A DNA stretch of 22,779 nucleotides from contig QHUV01000007.1 in NCBI GenBank assembly GCA_003222065.1, forward strand, positions 1 through 22,779, read 5' to 3'. The notes under the pieces are model-generated. The model had not been told where the DNA came from, made no database searches, and saw nothing but the letters and a program-made list of their open reading frames with translations. A program made the position numbers and the translations under genes. Source of the stretch: Gemmatimonadota bacterium (lineage in GTDB: Bacteria > Gemmatimonadota > Gemmatimonadetes > Gemmatimonadales > Gemmatimonadaceae). Below are positions 7,064 through 15,127 of this stretch, piece by piece (position 1 is the first letter of the stretch; the number at the start of each line of letters is the position of its first letter).

Positions 7064-8671
7064 ATGACGTTCGGCGCGCCAGAGAGCGCAACATCCAAGA
7101 ACGCACGCATCCCGTCGATTGTCATTCTCGGCACGGATGCAATTCTTGCTGCACTTCCCGCGACGCCGATTCAGCTCGCGCATGCGTGCGTGCTGGCTGG
7201 TTATCAAACCGTCATACCAGCCAGCTGGGGAGACGAGCTCATCGCGGCTGCGTCGCTGCGCGCACTGCGTCACCATGGTCAGCTTCCGGCCATTCAGTGC
7301 AGCTGTCCGTACGTCGCGCACCGGTTGCTCGCTGTCGGCTCTGACCTTCGTCCATTTCTCCTTTCGCTCGTCGCGCCTCCCGTCGTGCTCGCGCGCTACC
7401 TGCGTGGCGTGCATTCACAGGGCAAGCTTCGCATTACATACGTTGGGCGTTGTCCAGGCGCAGCCGATGAAGCCATCGATGCGCGGCTGACACCGGAAGA
7501 GCTGTTGGCGATGTTCGTTGATCGTCAAATCGCTCTTGATGTGCAGCCGGACGTCTTCGACTCGGTGATACCACCAGATCGGCGGCGTTATCGCTCGCAG
7601 CCTGGCGGTCTCCCGACTGCAGATATGCTGTGGTCGGATGGCGCAAACGGTGGTGTCGCACGATCGCTCGTAGAGTTGCACGGCGACGAACTGTCGGTGG
7701 AGTTGGCGCAGCAGCTCCTCACGGGCAAACCAGTGCTGATCGACGTCGCGCCGAGGTTGGGCTGTGTGTGCAGCGGCGCCGCCGCTGACGTCGATCCCAC
7801 CCAAGCGCGTGCTCGCGTGGCGGCGCTCGAACCCCCGCGTGCGCCGAGTCCAGTGCTCGAGGAGACGATCGCGACTGACGCGATCTTGCCCCTTCCGGCA
7901 AGCCCGCGCAGCGCGATCGATGTCGTCTCACCGCCGGCAAGCGCACCGGTTGGCGAACCAGTGCCTAACGAAGTTGTCCGCGGTCGCGGAAGTCCGGAGT
8001 TCGCCGACCTCCGATCGGAGACCGACCAGGCAACCTCGACGCATCCACCGGTAGTCGGCCGCAGACACTCACCGACACGTGGCATCGCCCGTCCGCTGAG
8101 TGGCGCTCTTCCGACGGCCCGCGACGCGGATGGACGGCAGTTGCCGCGGACCTACGTTGCGCGCCGACGATCGCCCGTGCGCACGACACGTACGACTCCA
8201 ACGTCCCCCGCGCCGGTGGTTACTGCTACTGGGCATGCACCCGCCGCTTCCGTGGAACAAGAAACCTCGGCATCTGGTGAGGCGATCAAGGCGTCGACAA
8301 TTACGGGCGGAGAACCGTACAGCGAACCGACGCCTGAACCGGCCTTGACGAGCGCACTTTCGTTCGGCGCCGCTCCGCCGATTGCCGCGGCGATTGGAGT
8401 CGAGGGAGTGGAGAGCACCGCGGCGCTGCGGGCGCCGGCGCCGCGGGTCGGCGACGATGCCGAGGAGACGGTACCGCGATTCTCCGAGCGCGCGATTGCA
8501 CTGCCGGTCACACCGTTGTCCGACGCGCGGCTCCGGGACGAGCGGCCACCTCACGCCGCAGGTGACCCTCCCATTATGCAATTGCTCACACTTGGATTGT
8601 TGATCGCGATGATCGTGCTGGTCAGCGCCGCGGTCGGCGTTCTTGTTGGCCGTTGGATGACACAACGCTAA
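7064..8671 (+). CDS. Tail-anchored protein with a degenerate [FeFe]-hydrogenase-like domain
   Basis: A 535-residue protein in three parts. Residues about 15-245 follow the order of an iron-only hydrogenase large-subunit C-terminal domain: TPIQLAHACVLAGY then SWGDELI (35-60), a Cys motif QCSCPYV (78-84; canonical TSCCPGW), VGRCPGAADEA (127-137; canonical MPCxxKxxE) followed by DARLTPEELLAMF, then GGVARSLVE (196-204), and LGCVCSGA (232-239; canonical MACxxGC). Cys79, 81, 130, 234 and 236 could hold one [4Fe-4S] cluster. The catalytic Lys of the second motif is absent and the last motif is CxC, so hydrogen catalysis is unlikely. Residues about 246-505 are Pro/Ala/Thr-rich and disordered. Residues about 508-531 form a C-terminal membrane helix. 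CGGAG lies three bases before the ATG. It overlaps the convergent peptidase gene by 50 bases. A redox-sensing or electron-transfer role is inference. Confidence 0.72.
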   Translation: MTFGAPESATSKNARIPSIVILGTDAILAALPATPIQLAHACVLAGYQTVIPASWGDELIAAASLRALRHHGQLPAIQCSCPYVAHRLLAVGSDLRPFLLSLVAPPVVLARYLRGVHSQGKLRITYVGRCPGAADEAIDARLTPEELLAMFVDRQIALDVQPDVFDSVIPPDRRRYRSQPGGLPTADMLWSDGANGGVARSLVELHGDELSVELAQQLLTGKPVLIDVAPRLGCVCSGAAADVDPTQARARVAALEPPRAPSPVLEETIATDAILPLPASPRSAIDVVSPPASAPVGEPVPNEVVRGRGSPEFADLRSETDQATSTHPPVVGRRHSPTRGIARPLSGALPTARDADGRQLPRTYVARRRSPVRTTRTTPTSPAPVVTATGHAPAASVEQETSASGEAIKASTITGGEPYSEPTPEPALTSALSFGAAPPIAAAIGVEGVESTAALRAPAPRVGDDAEETVPRFSERAIALPVTPLSDARLRDERPPHAAGDPPIMQLLTLGLLIAMIVLVSAAVGVLVGRWMTQR

Positions 8672-10775
8672 TCGCGTGGCGTGCGTCGACCAGCGCGCGT
8701 GTTGCCTCGTCGAAACGCGCCGCGAGATCGGCTATCTCGCGTGTCGCCAGCGCGGCATCGCCGCTCCGAATGGCCTCGTTGATTGACGGCAGCACCATGT
8801 TGGCATAGCCGTTATTCTCGTCGGCGACGTAGATCAGGTTCCGAAACCACGGGCGCGTTCGCAGTCCCTCGGCGCGCGTGAACGCGCGCTCCACGCGAAG
8901 CAGCGCCATGTTCGTTTCCTTGATTACCTCCTTGGCCACGCCACTGCCCGCGAGCGTGGCGTCCCGCGTCGAGGCGAAACCCGCGGCGCTTTCTTCCATG
9001 CGGTCGATGGCGGTGCGCAGCGACGCGGTGGGATTCACCGTGCTCCAGCGGCGTTTCGCGAACGCGCTGTCGATCGGCGCGAGATAGCGGCGCATCGTAC
9101 GCGCAAACTCGACGTAGTCGTATGGCAGTACGTCGGCATTGGCCACGCGCAACACCATGCCGGCGGCGATGCGCGCGGCCGCCGCATGATACAGGAATCC
9201 GGGATCGCCGAACTTCGCCATCCACGTGAAATCGTCGTATTGCGAGTGATATATGCCGCCCGCGCCGCCGAATCCCCATTCGGCGATAGGAACGCCGAGA
9301 TGGTTGTAGAAGGGCGCGAAGTCCGAGCCGCCACCGGGATCACCCATCGCCGGCTCGAGCGAGTCCGGCACCGCGTTCGCGCGACGCCACTCTTCGTACA
9401 CGCTGCCGCGGCCATTCGGATCAGGCACGGTACGCGCGATGTCCCGTATCGCGGCGCGCAGCGAGGGCGAGCCACCCCCGCCGAAGCGGGGTCCTTGCGC
9501 CGAGACGTCCTGATTGAAGTACGCGACGGCATTCTTCGTTAGGCGAAGAGAGTCGTCTTCGACGTATTCGACGGAGCCGATCAGCCCCCACTCTTCCGCA
9601 TCCCAGGTCGCGAAGACGATGGTGCGCTTCGGTCGCATGCCCTGCTTCACTTGTTCGGCGATGGCGCGCGCTGCCTCGAGAACGCTCACCGTGCCGCTGA
9701 CATTGTCCGCCGTGCCCGGGCCCCACGCGTCGCGGTGGCCTCCAATCAGCACCATCTCGTCTGGAAACTCGCTTCCACGCACAATGCCGAACGTGTCGTA
9801 GATCGGCTTCAGCGGGCGCGAGGTGCGATCGTCGCGAACGAGGACCCTCGCCTTCACTGGCCCCGGTCCGACGTGATATCGGAAAGGCAATCCGCCCTGC
9901 CAACCTTGCGGCAGCACACCGCCACGAACTCCGCGCAGCAATTCCGCTGCGTTGCCATAGCCGATCGGCACAACCGGAATGTGCGGAATCTCCATCTTGC
10001 TTTCGGGAAGCCGCACCGCGCCCGCCTTGCTCGCATAGGACGGCGTGGACGGATCGCCATCGCCATTCAACACGCTCCCGCGCTGCACTCCGCCCGGCGG
10101 CCGCATCGGGCCTTCGGGATAGACATCGCCGCGGACGAAGCCGTCGTCCTGTGGATCGCTGTAGATGATCAGCGCGGCCGCGCCGTGCCGCTCGGCCTCT
10201 CGTGCCTTGATGCCACGAAACGAGCGGCCGTAGCGCGCGACGGCGATCTTGCCGCGAACCGAAACGCCAAGCGAATCGAGTTGGCCGTAATCCTCGATCA
10301 GCCCGTAGTTGACGTAGACCACTTCACCGGTGACATCGCCCTGGCCGCTGTAGCCGTTTACGGTCGGATATTGCGGCAACGCCGCCGCCGGATCGTTCGG
10401 CAGGACCGGCTCGCCGAGACTCAGCCGCGCGGTATCGGGCGCTACTCGCCAGACCCGCACCTCGGTCGCGTGAGGCATCCAGATGTCATACGTGCGGAGC
10501 TCGGTCTCGAGTCCCCACGCTTTCATTTGTGCGATGACGTAGTCGCGCGTACGCGCCTGCGCCGCGGTACCGGCAACGTGGGTCTCCTGCGACAGGGCGC
10601 GAGAATGCGCCGCCGCGCGCGCCGGATCGGGACGCCGAATAGCATCTGCCTCGGCTTCACGCTCGCGCGCCGCTGATGCCGGCGAATAGCCGATCAAGGT
10701 CTGCTGCGCCACGCATGGCGCAGCCATAACGGCGAGGACGACCACAAGAGCCGGCAGCGAGAGGAGGTAGCGCAT
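8622..10775 (-). CDS. M28-family zinc peptidase, glutamate carboxypeptidase II-like
   Basis: A 717-residue secreted peptidase. The signal peptide ends near Ala23 (CVAQQ). A protease-associated domain occupies about 120-300, the M28 catalytic core about 325-530, and a transferrin-receptor-like dimerisation domain about 570-705. The two-zinc site is complete: His347 (GGHRDAW), Asp357 (TADN), Glu394/Glu395 (DAEEWG), Asp423 (NQD) and His510 (YHSQYDDF). The 10, 38 and 28 residue spacings match those of human GCPII. It should clip C-terminal residues such as glutamate from peptides in the periplasm or outside the cell. It lies 68 bases after the Smr gene on the same strand, so it is probably last in a three-gene transcript. 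Confidence 0.95.
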   Translation of the reverse strand: MRYLLSLPALVVVLAVMAAPCVAQQTLIGYSPASAAREREAEADAIRRPDPARAAAHSRALSQETHVAGTAAQARTRDYVIAQMKAWGLETELRTYDIWMPHATEVRVWRVAPDTARLSLGEPVLPNDPAAALPQYPTVNGYSGQGDVTGEVVYVNYGLIEDYGQLDSLGVSVRGKIAVARYGRSFRGIKAREAERHGAAALIIYSDPQDDGFVRGDVYPEGPMRPPGGVQRGSVLNGDGDPSTPSYASKAGAVRLPESKMEIPHIPVVPIGYGNAAELLRGVRGGVLPQGWQGGLPFRYHVGPGPVKARVLVRDDRTSRPLKPIYDTFGIVRGSEFPDEMVLIGGHRDAWGPGTADNVSGTVSVLEAARAIAEQVKQGMRPKRTIVFATWDAEEWGLIGSVEYVEDDSLRLTKNAVAYFNQDVSAQGPRFGGGGSPSLRAAIRDIARTVPDPNGRGSVYEEWRRANAVPDSLEPAMGDPGGGSDFAPFYNHLGVPIAEWGFGGAGGIYHSQYDDFTWMAKFGDPGFLYHAAAARIAAGMVLRVANADVLPYDYVEFARTMRRYLAPIDSAFAKRRWSTVNPTASLRTAIDRMEESAAGFASTRDATLAGSGVAKEVIKETNMALLRVERAFTRAEGLRTRPWFRNLIYVADENNGYANMVLPSINEAIRSGDAALATREIADLAARFDEATRALVDARHAISVVSSNGQQERRPRR

Positions 10776-10843
10776 ACTCGGATGGGACGGGTTACGAGGC
10801 TAGTAAAGTGTCTGGGACACTGTCGGCGAGAAGGACGCCACGC

Positions 10844-11473
10844 TCAATCATACTGCTCGAGCGCGCCGCGAATGGCGGCCCGCAACACGTCCTCGCGTTG
10901 CCTGTCCGTGGCGAGACTTGCCGCCAAGGCGTTGAATTGCCGCACCATCTCGCCCTCGATGAAACGATCGCGGTCGCCTCGGACGCCGAGCTGCTCCAGC
11001 GACCGTTCGGCGAGTTGACGAAGGAGTTGGCGCGTCTCGTTATCGAGGGCTTCAAGTGACGGGGGATCGGGTAATGGCGCTGGCACTTCTCGGGCGCTCG
11101 GCCGCGACGGCGCGTCCCACAGGGCGTGCACAGGCGCGAGCACCGCGATGAATGAACCCGGCGTATGCTCTCGGTGACTCGCGATTACGCCACGTTGTTT
11201 GAGTCGATGAATCAGCCCCTCGATGGCGCTGCGGACGACGGACACTCCGCCCTCACTGTTATTGCCGCGCCCGGTGATGATCAACACTTCCGTGTCGGTG
11301 CCTGACGAGAGCTGGACCTGCTGCTGGCGCAGCCATGCCTCGGCGCGCGCGACTGCTTCCGCCGCCGTTGGCAACGACTCGCGCAGGTTCAGAATACGCC
11401 CATTACCGAAGCGAGCCTCGTCGAACGCTTGGCGGAGGCCGGAGAGTGACGTTCCGCGACGCGGTCGAGCCAT
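10844..11473 (-). CDS. Smr-domain protein (MutS2 C-terminal-like)
   Basis: A 209-residue protein. Residues about 26-115 form an Smr domain: LNLRES (28-33) stands where LDLHG is usual, TGRGNNSEGG (67-76) where HGKG...G is usual, and HTPGSFIAVL ends the fold. Smr domains nick or bind branched DNA, or cleave mRNA at collided ribosomes. Here both conserved His positions are replaced, so nuclease activity is uncertain. Residues about 135-209 are a helical extension. I chose the ATG at 11473, with GAGGA six bases upstream. It lies 38 bases after the phosphatase stop and 68 before the peptidase. Confidence 0.85.
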   Translation of the reverse strand: MARPRRGTSLSGLRQAFDEARFGNGRILNLRESLPTAAEAVARAEAWLRQQQVQLSSGTDTEVLIITGRGNNSEGGVSVVRSAIEGLIHRLKQRGVIASHREHTPGSFIAVLAPVHALWDAPSRPSAREVPAPLPDPPSLEALDNETRQLLRQLAERSLEQLGVRGDRDRFIEGEMVRQFNALAASLATDRQREDVLRAAIRGALEQYD

Positions 11474-11511
11474 GGGCAATCCTCAGCGGCGACGGTTCGG
11501 ATCCGCGGCTC

Positions 11512-13104
11512 TCATCGCAGTGCACGTGACAGCACGTGGCCGTCGAGCCGCTCGAGAGGCGGGATGCCAAGCACGTGGGCGAGTGTCGGGGCGATGTCGA
11601 CGACCCGCGCGAACTCGTCGTAGTGACCCGCGCGCACGCCGCGCCCCCAGAAGAGCAGCGGCACATGGGCATCTTCGTCGTTAGGCGTCCCGTGCGTCGC
11701 ATTCGGCGTGCCCGCCCAATAGGCGAACGGCTCTAGGCTGACGACCAGCTCGACCGGCAGCTCCGGAGACAGCATATGTATCCAGCGTCGTGCGACCGCG
11801 TCGCGCACCGTGTCCGCCTGTGCGAGCGAGCGCACGAAGTCGACGCGTCCGACGCCTGGCACCTTCCGCGCATCGTCCGCGAATCGCCATAGCACCGAAT
11901 CGACATCGACGTGCGCTCGGGCGAATGCGGCCCGATCCACGAAGAGCATGCCCTCCGCGAACCGCAGCGCGGCCGTGTCGACGCCACGTGCCGCGAGGCG
12001 CGTCACCATTGTCACGTAGACTGGCTCGACATCGGCGTAACGAGCGACGGCGCCGCTGGTGCGTGCGGCGTGGATCGCCGGGAATGGCTGTACGCCGTGA
12101 TCCGCGGTGAGCGCAATGACGACACGCGTCGAATCGCGCAACTTGAACAGGGAGTCGAAAAAGACTCCCAGATAGCGGTCGAGTCGAAGGATTTGATCGT
12201 GCTGTTCGCGCGAATCGGGGCCGAACGCGTGCCCCACGGCATCGGTGGTGGAGAGCGAGATCGCAAGCAGGTCCGTCTGCGGACCGCGGCCGAGTTTGAG
12301 TGCCGCGAGCCCGGCGAGCGCCGCCTGTAACGTCACGTCGTCCATCATCGGATAGGCGATCAGCGCCCTCGCCGCCGCGGCCGAATCCGTCGGGAAGGGG
12401 TGAGGAAACGTGACATTATGACCACCGTTTTCCAGGATGACGCTGTCAACCTCGGGATATGCTTTCTCGGGAAGGAGCAGCGTCCACCGTTGGCCGGCGT
12501 AGCGTTCCGGCAAGTGCCGTGCGTTGAACTGGGTGATCCACGACGGCATGGTATCGTGGTAATAGCTGCTCGTCGTGAATCGATCGGGGGCGTACCAGTA
12601 GACCTCCTCGTGCGCACGGCCGAGGGGCAAGATCGCGCCGCGGTCCTTTCGTGAGATCGAGAGCGCGTGAGAGCGGGGATCGGCAACGCGCATCCAATCG
12701 ATCAGAGTCGTCCCGCGAAATCGAAAGGGAGAGGCTCCTGGTCCGCCACCCGTGAGCAATGGCGCGCGATCGTCTTCCACGCCGGCGCTGTTTGTCGTTA
12801 TGCCCGTTCCCCGCGGAAATCGCCCGGAGAGCGTCGCCGAATGGCCGGGCGCCGTTTCCGTGATCGCATGATCTTGATATGCATTCTCGAACACCGCACC
12901 AGCGTGATACAAACGCGCTAAACCGCCGGTGAGTTGCGTATCGAAACGCAGCAGGTAGTCGGGCCGCATTTGGTCGATAGTCAAGAGCACGACCAGCGTC
13001 GGCCGCGCCGGCGGTTGTGCTTGGACCCGCTGAGCCGCGACGCCGAGGAGCGCGAGCGTCAGAAGGACGCTTGACCTGTCGAGCCACTTGCGAACGAATG
13101 CCAT
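11512..13104 (-). CDS. PafA-like alkaline phosphatase (secreted phosphomonoesterase)
   Basis: A 530-residue alkaline-phosphatase-superfamily enzyme with a signal peptide (residues 1-30, ending RVQAQ). Metal and catalytic residues are clear: Asp44 (TIDQMRPD), nucleophile Thr84 (TETAPGH), Asp288 and His292 (STTDAVGHAFGP), Asp335/His336 (TADHGV), and a late His in EDAHVPLLFWG. PafA's phosphomonoesterase signature is also present: Asn105 (GITTN) and Lys153/Arg155 (SRKDRGAILP). These distinguish it from phosphodiesterase relatives. It should release phosphate from organic esters in the periplasm. The ATG at 13104 follows AAAGGA closely; a GTG four codons earlier is possible. It heads the Smr and M28 peptidase genes. 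Confidence 0.93.
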   Translation of the reverse strand: MAFVRKWLDRSSVLLTLALLGVAAQRVQAQPPARPTLVVLLTIDQMRPDYLLRFDTQLTGGLARLYHAGAVFENAYQDHAITETAPGHSATLSGRFPRGTGITTNSAGVEDDRAPLLTGGGPGASPFRFRGTTLIDWMRVADPRSHALSISRKDRGAILPLGRAHEEVYWYAPDRFTTSSYYHDTMPSWITQFNARHLPERYAGQRWTLLLPEKAYPEVDSVILENGGHNVTFPHPFPTDSAAAARALIAYPMMDDVTLQAALAGLAALKLGRGPQTDLLAISLSTTDAVGHAFGPDSREQHDQILRLDRYLGVFFDSLFKLRDSTRVVIALTADHGVQPFPAIHAARTSGAVARYADVEPVYVTMVTRLAARGVDTAALRFAEGMLFVDRAAFARAHVDVDSVLWRFADDARKVPGVGRVDFVRSLAQADTVRDAVARRWIHMLSPELPVELVVSLEPFAYWAGTPNATHGTPNDEDAHVPLLFWGRGVRAGHYDEFARVVDIAPTLAHVLGIPPLERLDGHVLSRALR

Positions 13105-13249
13105 TGATCCTTTCACGTTCGAGGAGTAGAAGGAATGCCTAAAACAGTGCGCCGCACCCCGCTACCTAGCGACGTGCGCGAGAGGCGATTTCCTGAATAC
13201 CCCGCTGGGAGTAGAGCCGCTAGTGGGCGGCAGGGGCAGTTGCGTTCAT

Positions 13250-13274
13250 ACGGCCAGAACGACGGTTCGGCCGT
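13250..13274 (-). terminator. Possible hairpin after the arginine operon (no clear T-run)
   Basis: A stem of 6+4 bp with one bulged base (ACGGCC-A-GAAC, loop GACG, GTTC-GGCCGT) lies about 26 bases after the acetyltransferase stop on the minus strand. It is not followed by a T-run. The rest of the 195-base gap to the phosphatase gene shows no other clear signal, though a promoter for that gene should lie there. Confidence 0.3.
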
Positions 13275-13299
13275 GCCGCGCGTCCAGTCGACTCGCGGC

Positions 13300-13803
13300 T
13301 CAGGCCGCGAGCGCGGCGTCGATGTGAAGCTGCTTTGCGAAGCAGGTCTCGTTGCAGGCGAAGCGGCGCGCGCAACCAAGGCAGTCGCGCCGGATCTTCT
13401 CCGGGTAGCGTGCCCGGTCGACGCGTTGGTAACCGATCGCCTCGAAGAACGCCGGCTGGAGCGTCAGCGCAAAGACGTGGAGTACGCCGCGCTTGATTGC
13501 GAGTGCTTCCACGGCAGCGACGATATCGCGGCCCAATCCGTTCCCCTGCGCTTCTCTGGCGACGGCCACCGCTGCCACCTCGGCGACGGACGGCGAGTAC
13601 TCCTTGAGCGCGCCGCATGCCAGAATGCGACCCCACGGGTTGACGGCGACGAGATAGTCGTCGATGTCGAGCGCGATCTGCTCCGGTGTGCGGCGGAGCA
13701 TGAGATGCTCGGCGGCGAAGACGTTGTTCAGCCGCGCAATCTCTTCCGCCTCGCCCTCGCGGGCGCGACGGATGAGCAAATGCTCATGCTCTGTCGTCGT
13801 CAC
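13300..13803 (-). CDS. argA: Short N-acetylglutamate synthase (GNAT-type amino-acid N-acetyltransferase)
   Basis: A 167-residue GNAT acetyltransferase predicted to catalyse the first arginine step, acetyl-CoA plus glutamate to N-acetylglutamate. The acetyl-CoA loop is REAQGNGLGRD (83-93), and the fold ends with FFEAIGYQRVD. A C-terminal Cys cluster (Cys141, 144, 150, 154; DCLGCARRFACNETC) matches the DCxxC...C pattern I recall in short stand-alone NAGS proteins, which lack the kinase-like domain of E. coli ArgA. The GTG start at 13803 overlaps the argD stop as GTGA, so coupling to argD is expected. The operon context makes NAGS the best call; a generic GNAT enzyme is the alternative. Confidence 0.82.
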   Translation of the reverse strand: MTTTEHEHLLIRRAREGEAEEIARLNNVFAAEHLMLRRTPEQIALDIDDYLVAVNPWGRILACGALKEYSPSVAEVAAVAVAREAQGNGLGRDIVAAVEALAIKRGVLHVFALTLQPAFFEAIGYQRVDRARYPEKIRRDCLGCARRFACNETCFAKQLHIDAALAA

Positions 13804-15071
13804 AGTACCTGCTCCAGGATGTCGAGGCCGAGCGCCAGCTCCTCACGCGTCGTCACCAAAGGCGGAAGTAGGCGCACTGTACAGTCGCCGGCGGTGCAGG
13901 TCAGAAGTCCCGCCTCACGAGCAGCGTCGACGACATGCGACGCGGTCCCCATGATGTCGATTCCCCACATGTAGCCGACGCCGCGTACGGCACGCACTCG
14001 ACCCGTCCGCCGCCCGATCTCCTCGAGCTGCCGCCCAAACCAGGCGCCGTTCTCACGCACCGCCGCGAGAAGCGACGGATCCGAGAGTCTCTGCACCACG
14101 TGGAGTGCAACGGAGGACACGAAGGGCCCGCCACCAAACGTCGTCCCGTGATCGCCAGCTTTGATGGTCTGAGCGATCTCGTTGGTGAGCAGAATGGCGC
14201 CCATCGGCAGACCACCGGCGATCGGCTTGGCCAACGTGAGGATGTCGGGTTCCACACCGAATCGTTCATACGCGAACAAGGTCCCCGTACGTCCAAGACC
14301 GCACTGAATCTCATCGAAGATGAGCGCAATCCGTCGCTCCTTGGTGAGTGCCCGCAACTCACGCACGAAGCCGCCATCGAGAACCCGCACGCCTCCTTCG
14401 CCCTGCACCGGTTCGAGGATGAGCGCGGCGACCGTCTCTCCGTCGAGCGCGGCGGCGAGATCCTCAAGGTTGCGCTCCGAAATCGAGATGCCTGCTGCGA
14501 GTGGGCGGAAGGGGAGGCGATAGCCCGGGCGATCCGTCGCCGCGAGCGTCGCGAAGAGCCGGCCGTGAAATGCGCCGCGCAGCGCAACGATCTCGTGTTT
14601 TACTTCGCCGACGGTGCGCGCCCACCGGCGCGCGAACTTGAACGCGCCTTCGTTTGCCTCGGCGCCCGAATTGCAAAAGAACACTTTGTCCGCGAACGAG
14701 CGCTCGACGAGCGCCGCCGCCAGGCGCGGAGCGGGCGATGTCTCGTAGAGGTTCGACACGTGCACCAGACCGTCCGCGGCCGCGTGCAAGGCGGCCACGA
14801 GACCCGGGTCGGCGTAGCCAAGCGCATTCACGGCGATGCCGCTGACGAAATCGAGGTAGCGTTTCCCCTCGGTGTCGAAGAGGTATACGCCTTCGCCGCG
14901 CACCATTTCACCCGGCGCGCGCTTGTACGTGTACAGCACGGCGTCGGATGTCGTCACACCATCGACCGCCGGCACGACGGCGAGCGGCTTCTCCGGGGAG
15001 GTGACGCCGGGAATCGGAGCGTTGCGCCCCGGAGAAGGCTCGAGCGTGAGATCAGGAGCGTGAGCGGTCAT
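13800..15071 (-). CDS. argD: Acetylornithine aminotransferase
   Basis: A 423-residue class-III PLP aminotransferase that converts N-acetylglutamate semialdehyde and glutamate to N-acetylornithine. Landmarks are the phosphate-binding SGAEAN (135-140), IFDEIQCGLGRTG with Asp253 for the pyridine nitrogen, and Lys282 in LAKPIAGGLPMGA for the Schiff base. The first 45 residues are a Pro-rich extension before the usual start of the fold (LYTYKR). I chose the second of two adjacent ATGs (15071), five bases after GGAG; an ATG at 15089 would add six residues. It follows argB by 56 bases and carries a TGCATAA box right at its start. Confidence 0.95.
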   Translation of the reverse strand: MTAHAPDLTLEPSPGRNAPIPGVTSPEKPLAVVPAVDGVTTSDAVLYTYKRAPGEMVRGEGVYLFDTEGKRYLDFVSGIAVNALGYADPGLVAALHAAADGLVHVSNLYETSPAPRLAAALVERSFADKVFFCNSGAEANEGAFKFARRWARTVGEVKHEIVALRGAFHGRLFATLAATDRPGYRLPFRPLAAGISISERNLEDLAAALDGETVAALILEPVQGEGGVRVLDGGFVRELRALTKERRIALIFDEIQCGLGRTGTLFAYERFGVEPDILTLAKPIAGGLPMGAILLTNEIAQTIKAGDHGTTFGGGPFVSSVALHVVQRLSDPSLLAAVRENGAWFGRQLEEIGRRTGRVRAVRGVGYMWGIDIMGTASHVVDAAREAGLLTCTAGDCTVRLLPPLVTTREELALGLDILEQVL

Positions 15072-15081
15072 CATTTCTCCG

Positions 15082-15090
15082 TTATGCATT
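15082..15090 (-). promoter_or_regulatory. TGCATAA box before argD (candidate ArgR half-site)
   Basis: AATGCATAA on the minus strand, 11 bases before the argD ATG. The same nine bases occur before argC at 16886-16894. This suggests an internal ArgR contact or a secondary argD promoter. Confidence 0.4.
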
Positions 15091-15127
15091 AGCAGCAGCT
15101 TGCACGCTTGCCCGGAATCTGCCGCCG

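Noticed and set aside
6883..7134. Longer N-terminus for the Crp/Fnr regulator reaching 7134
   Set aside because: It would cross the divergent gene start and the palindromes. The added residues do not look like the family.
8069..8665. Minus-strand open frame under the linker of the hydrogenase-like gene
   Set aside because: Arg/Cys/His-rich shadow translation. The plus frame encodes a clean C-terminal membrane helix there.
9651..10676. Long plus-strand open frame (341 codons)
   Set aside because: It is antisense to the M28 peptidase core, whose zinc ligands are all intact. The translation has no domain-like pattern and reflects high-GC codon bias.
13935..15092. Plus-strand open frame (385 codons)
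   Set aside because: It is the complement of argD, and its protein is Arg/His-rich without motifs.
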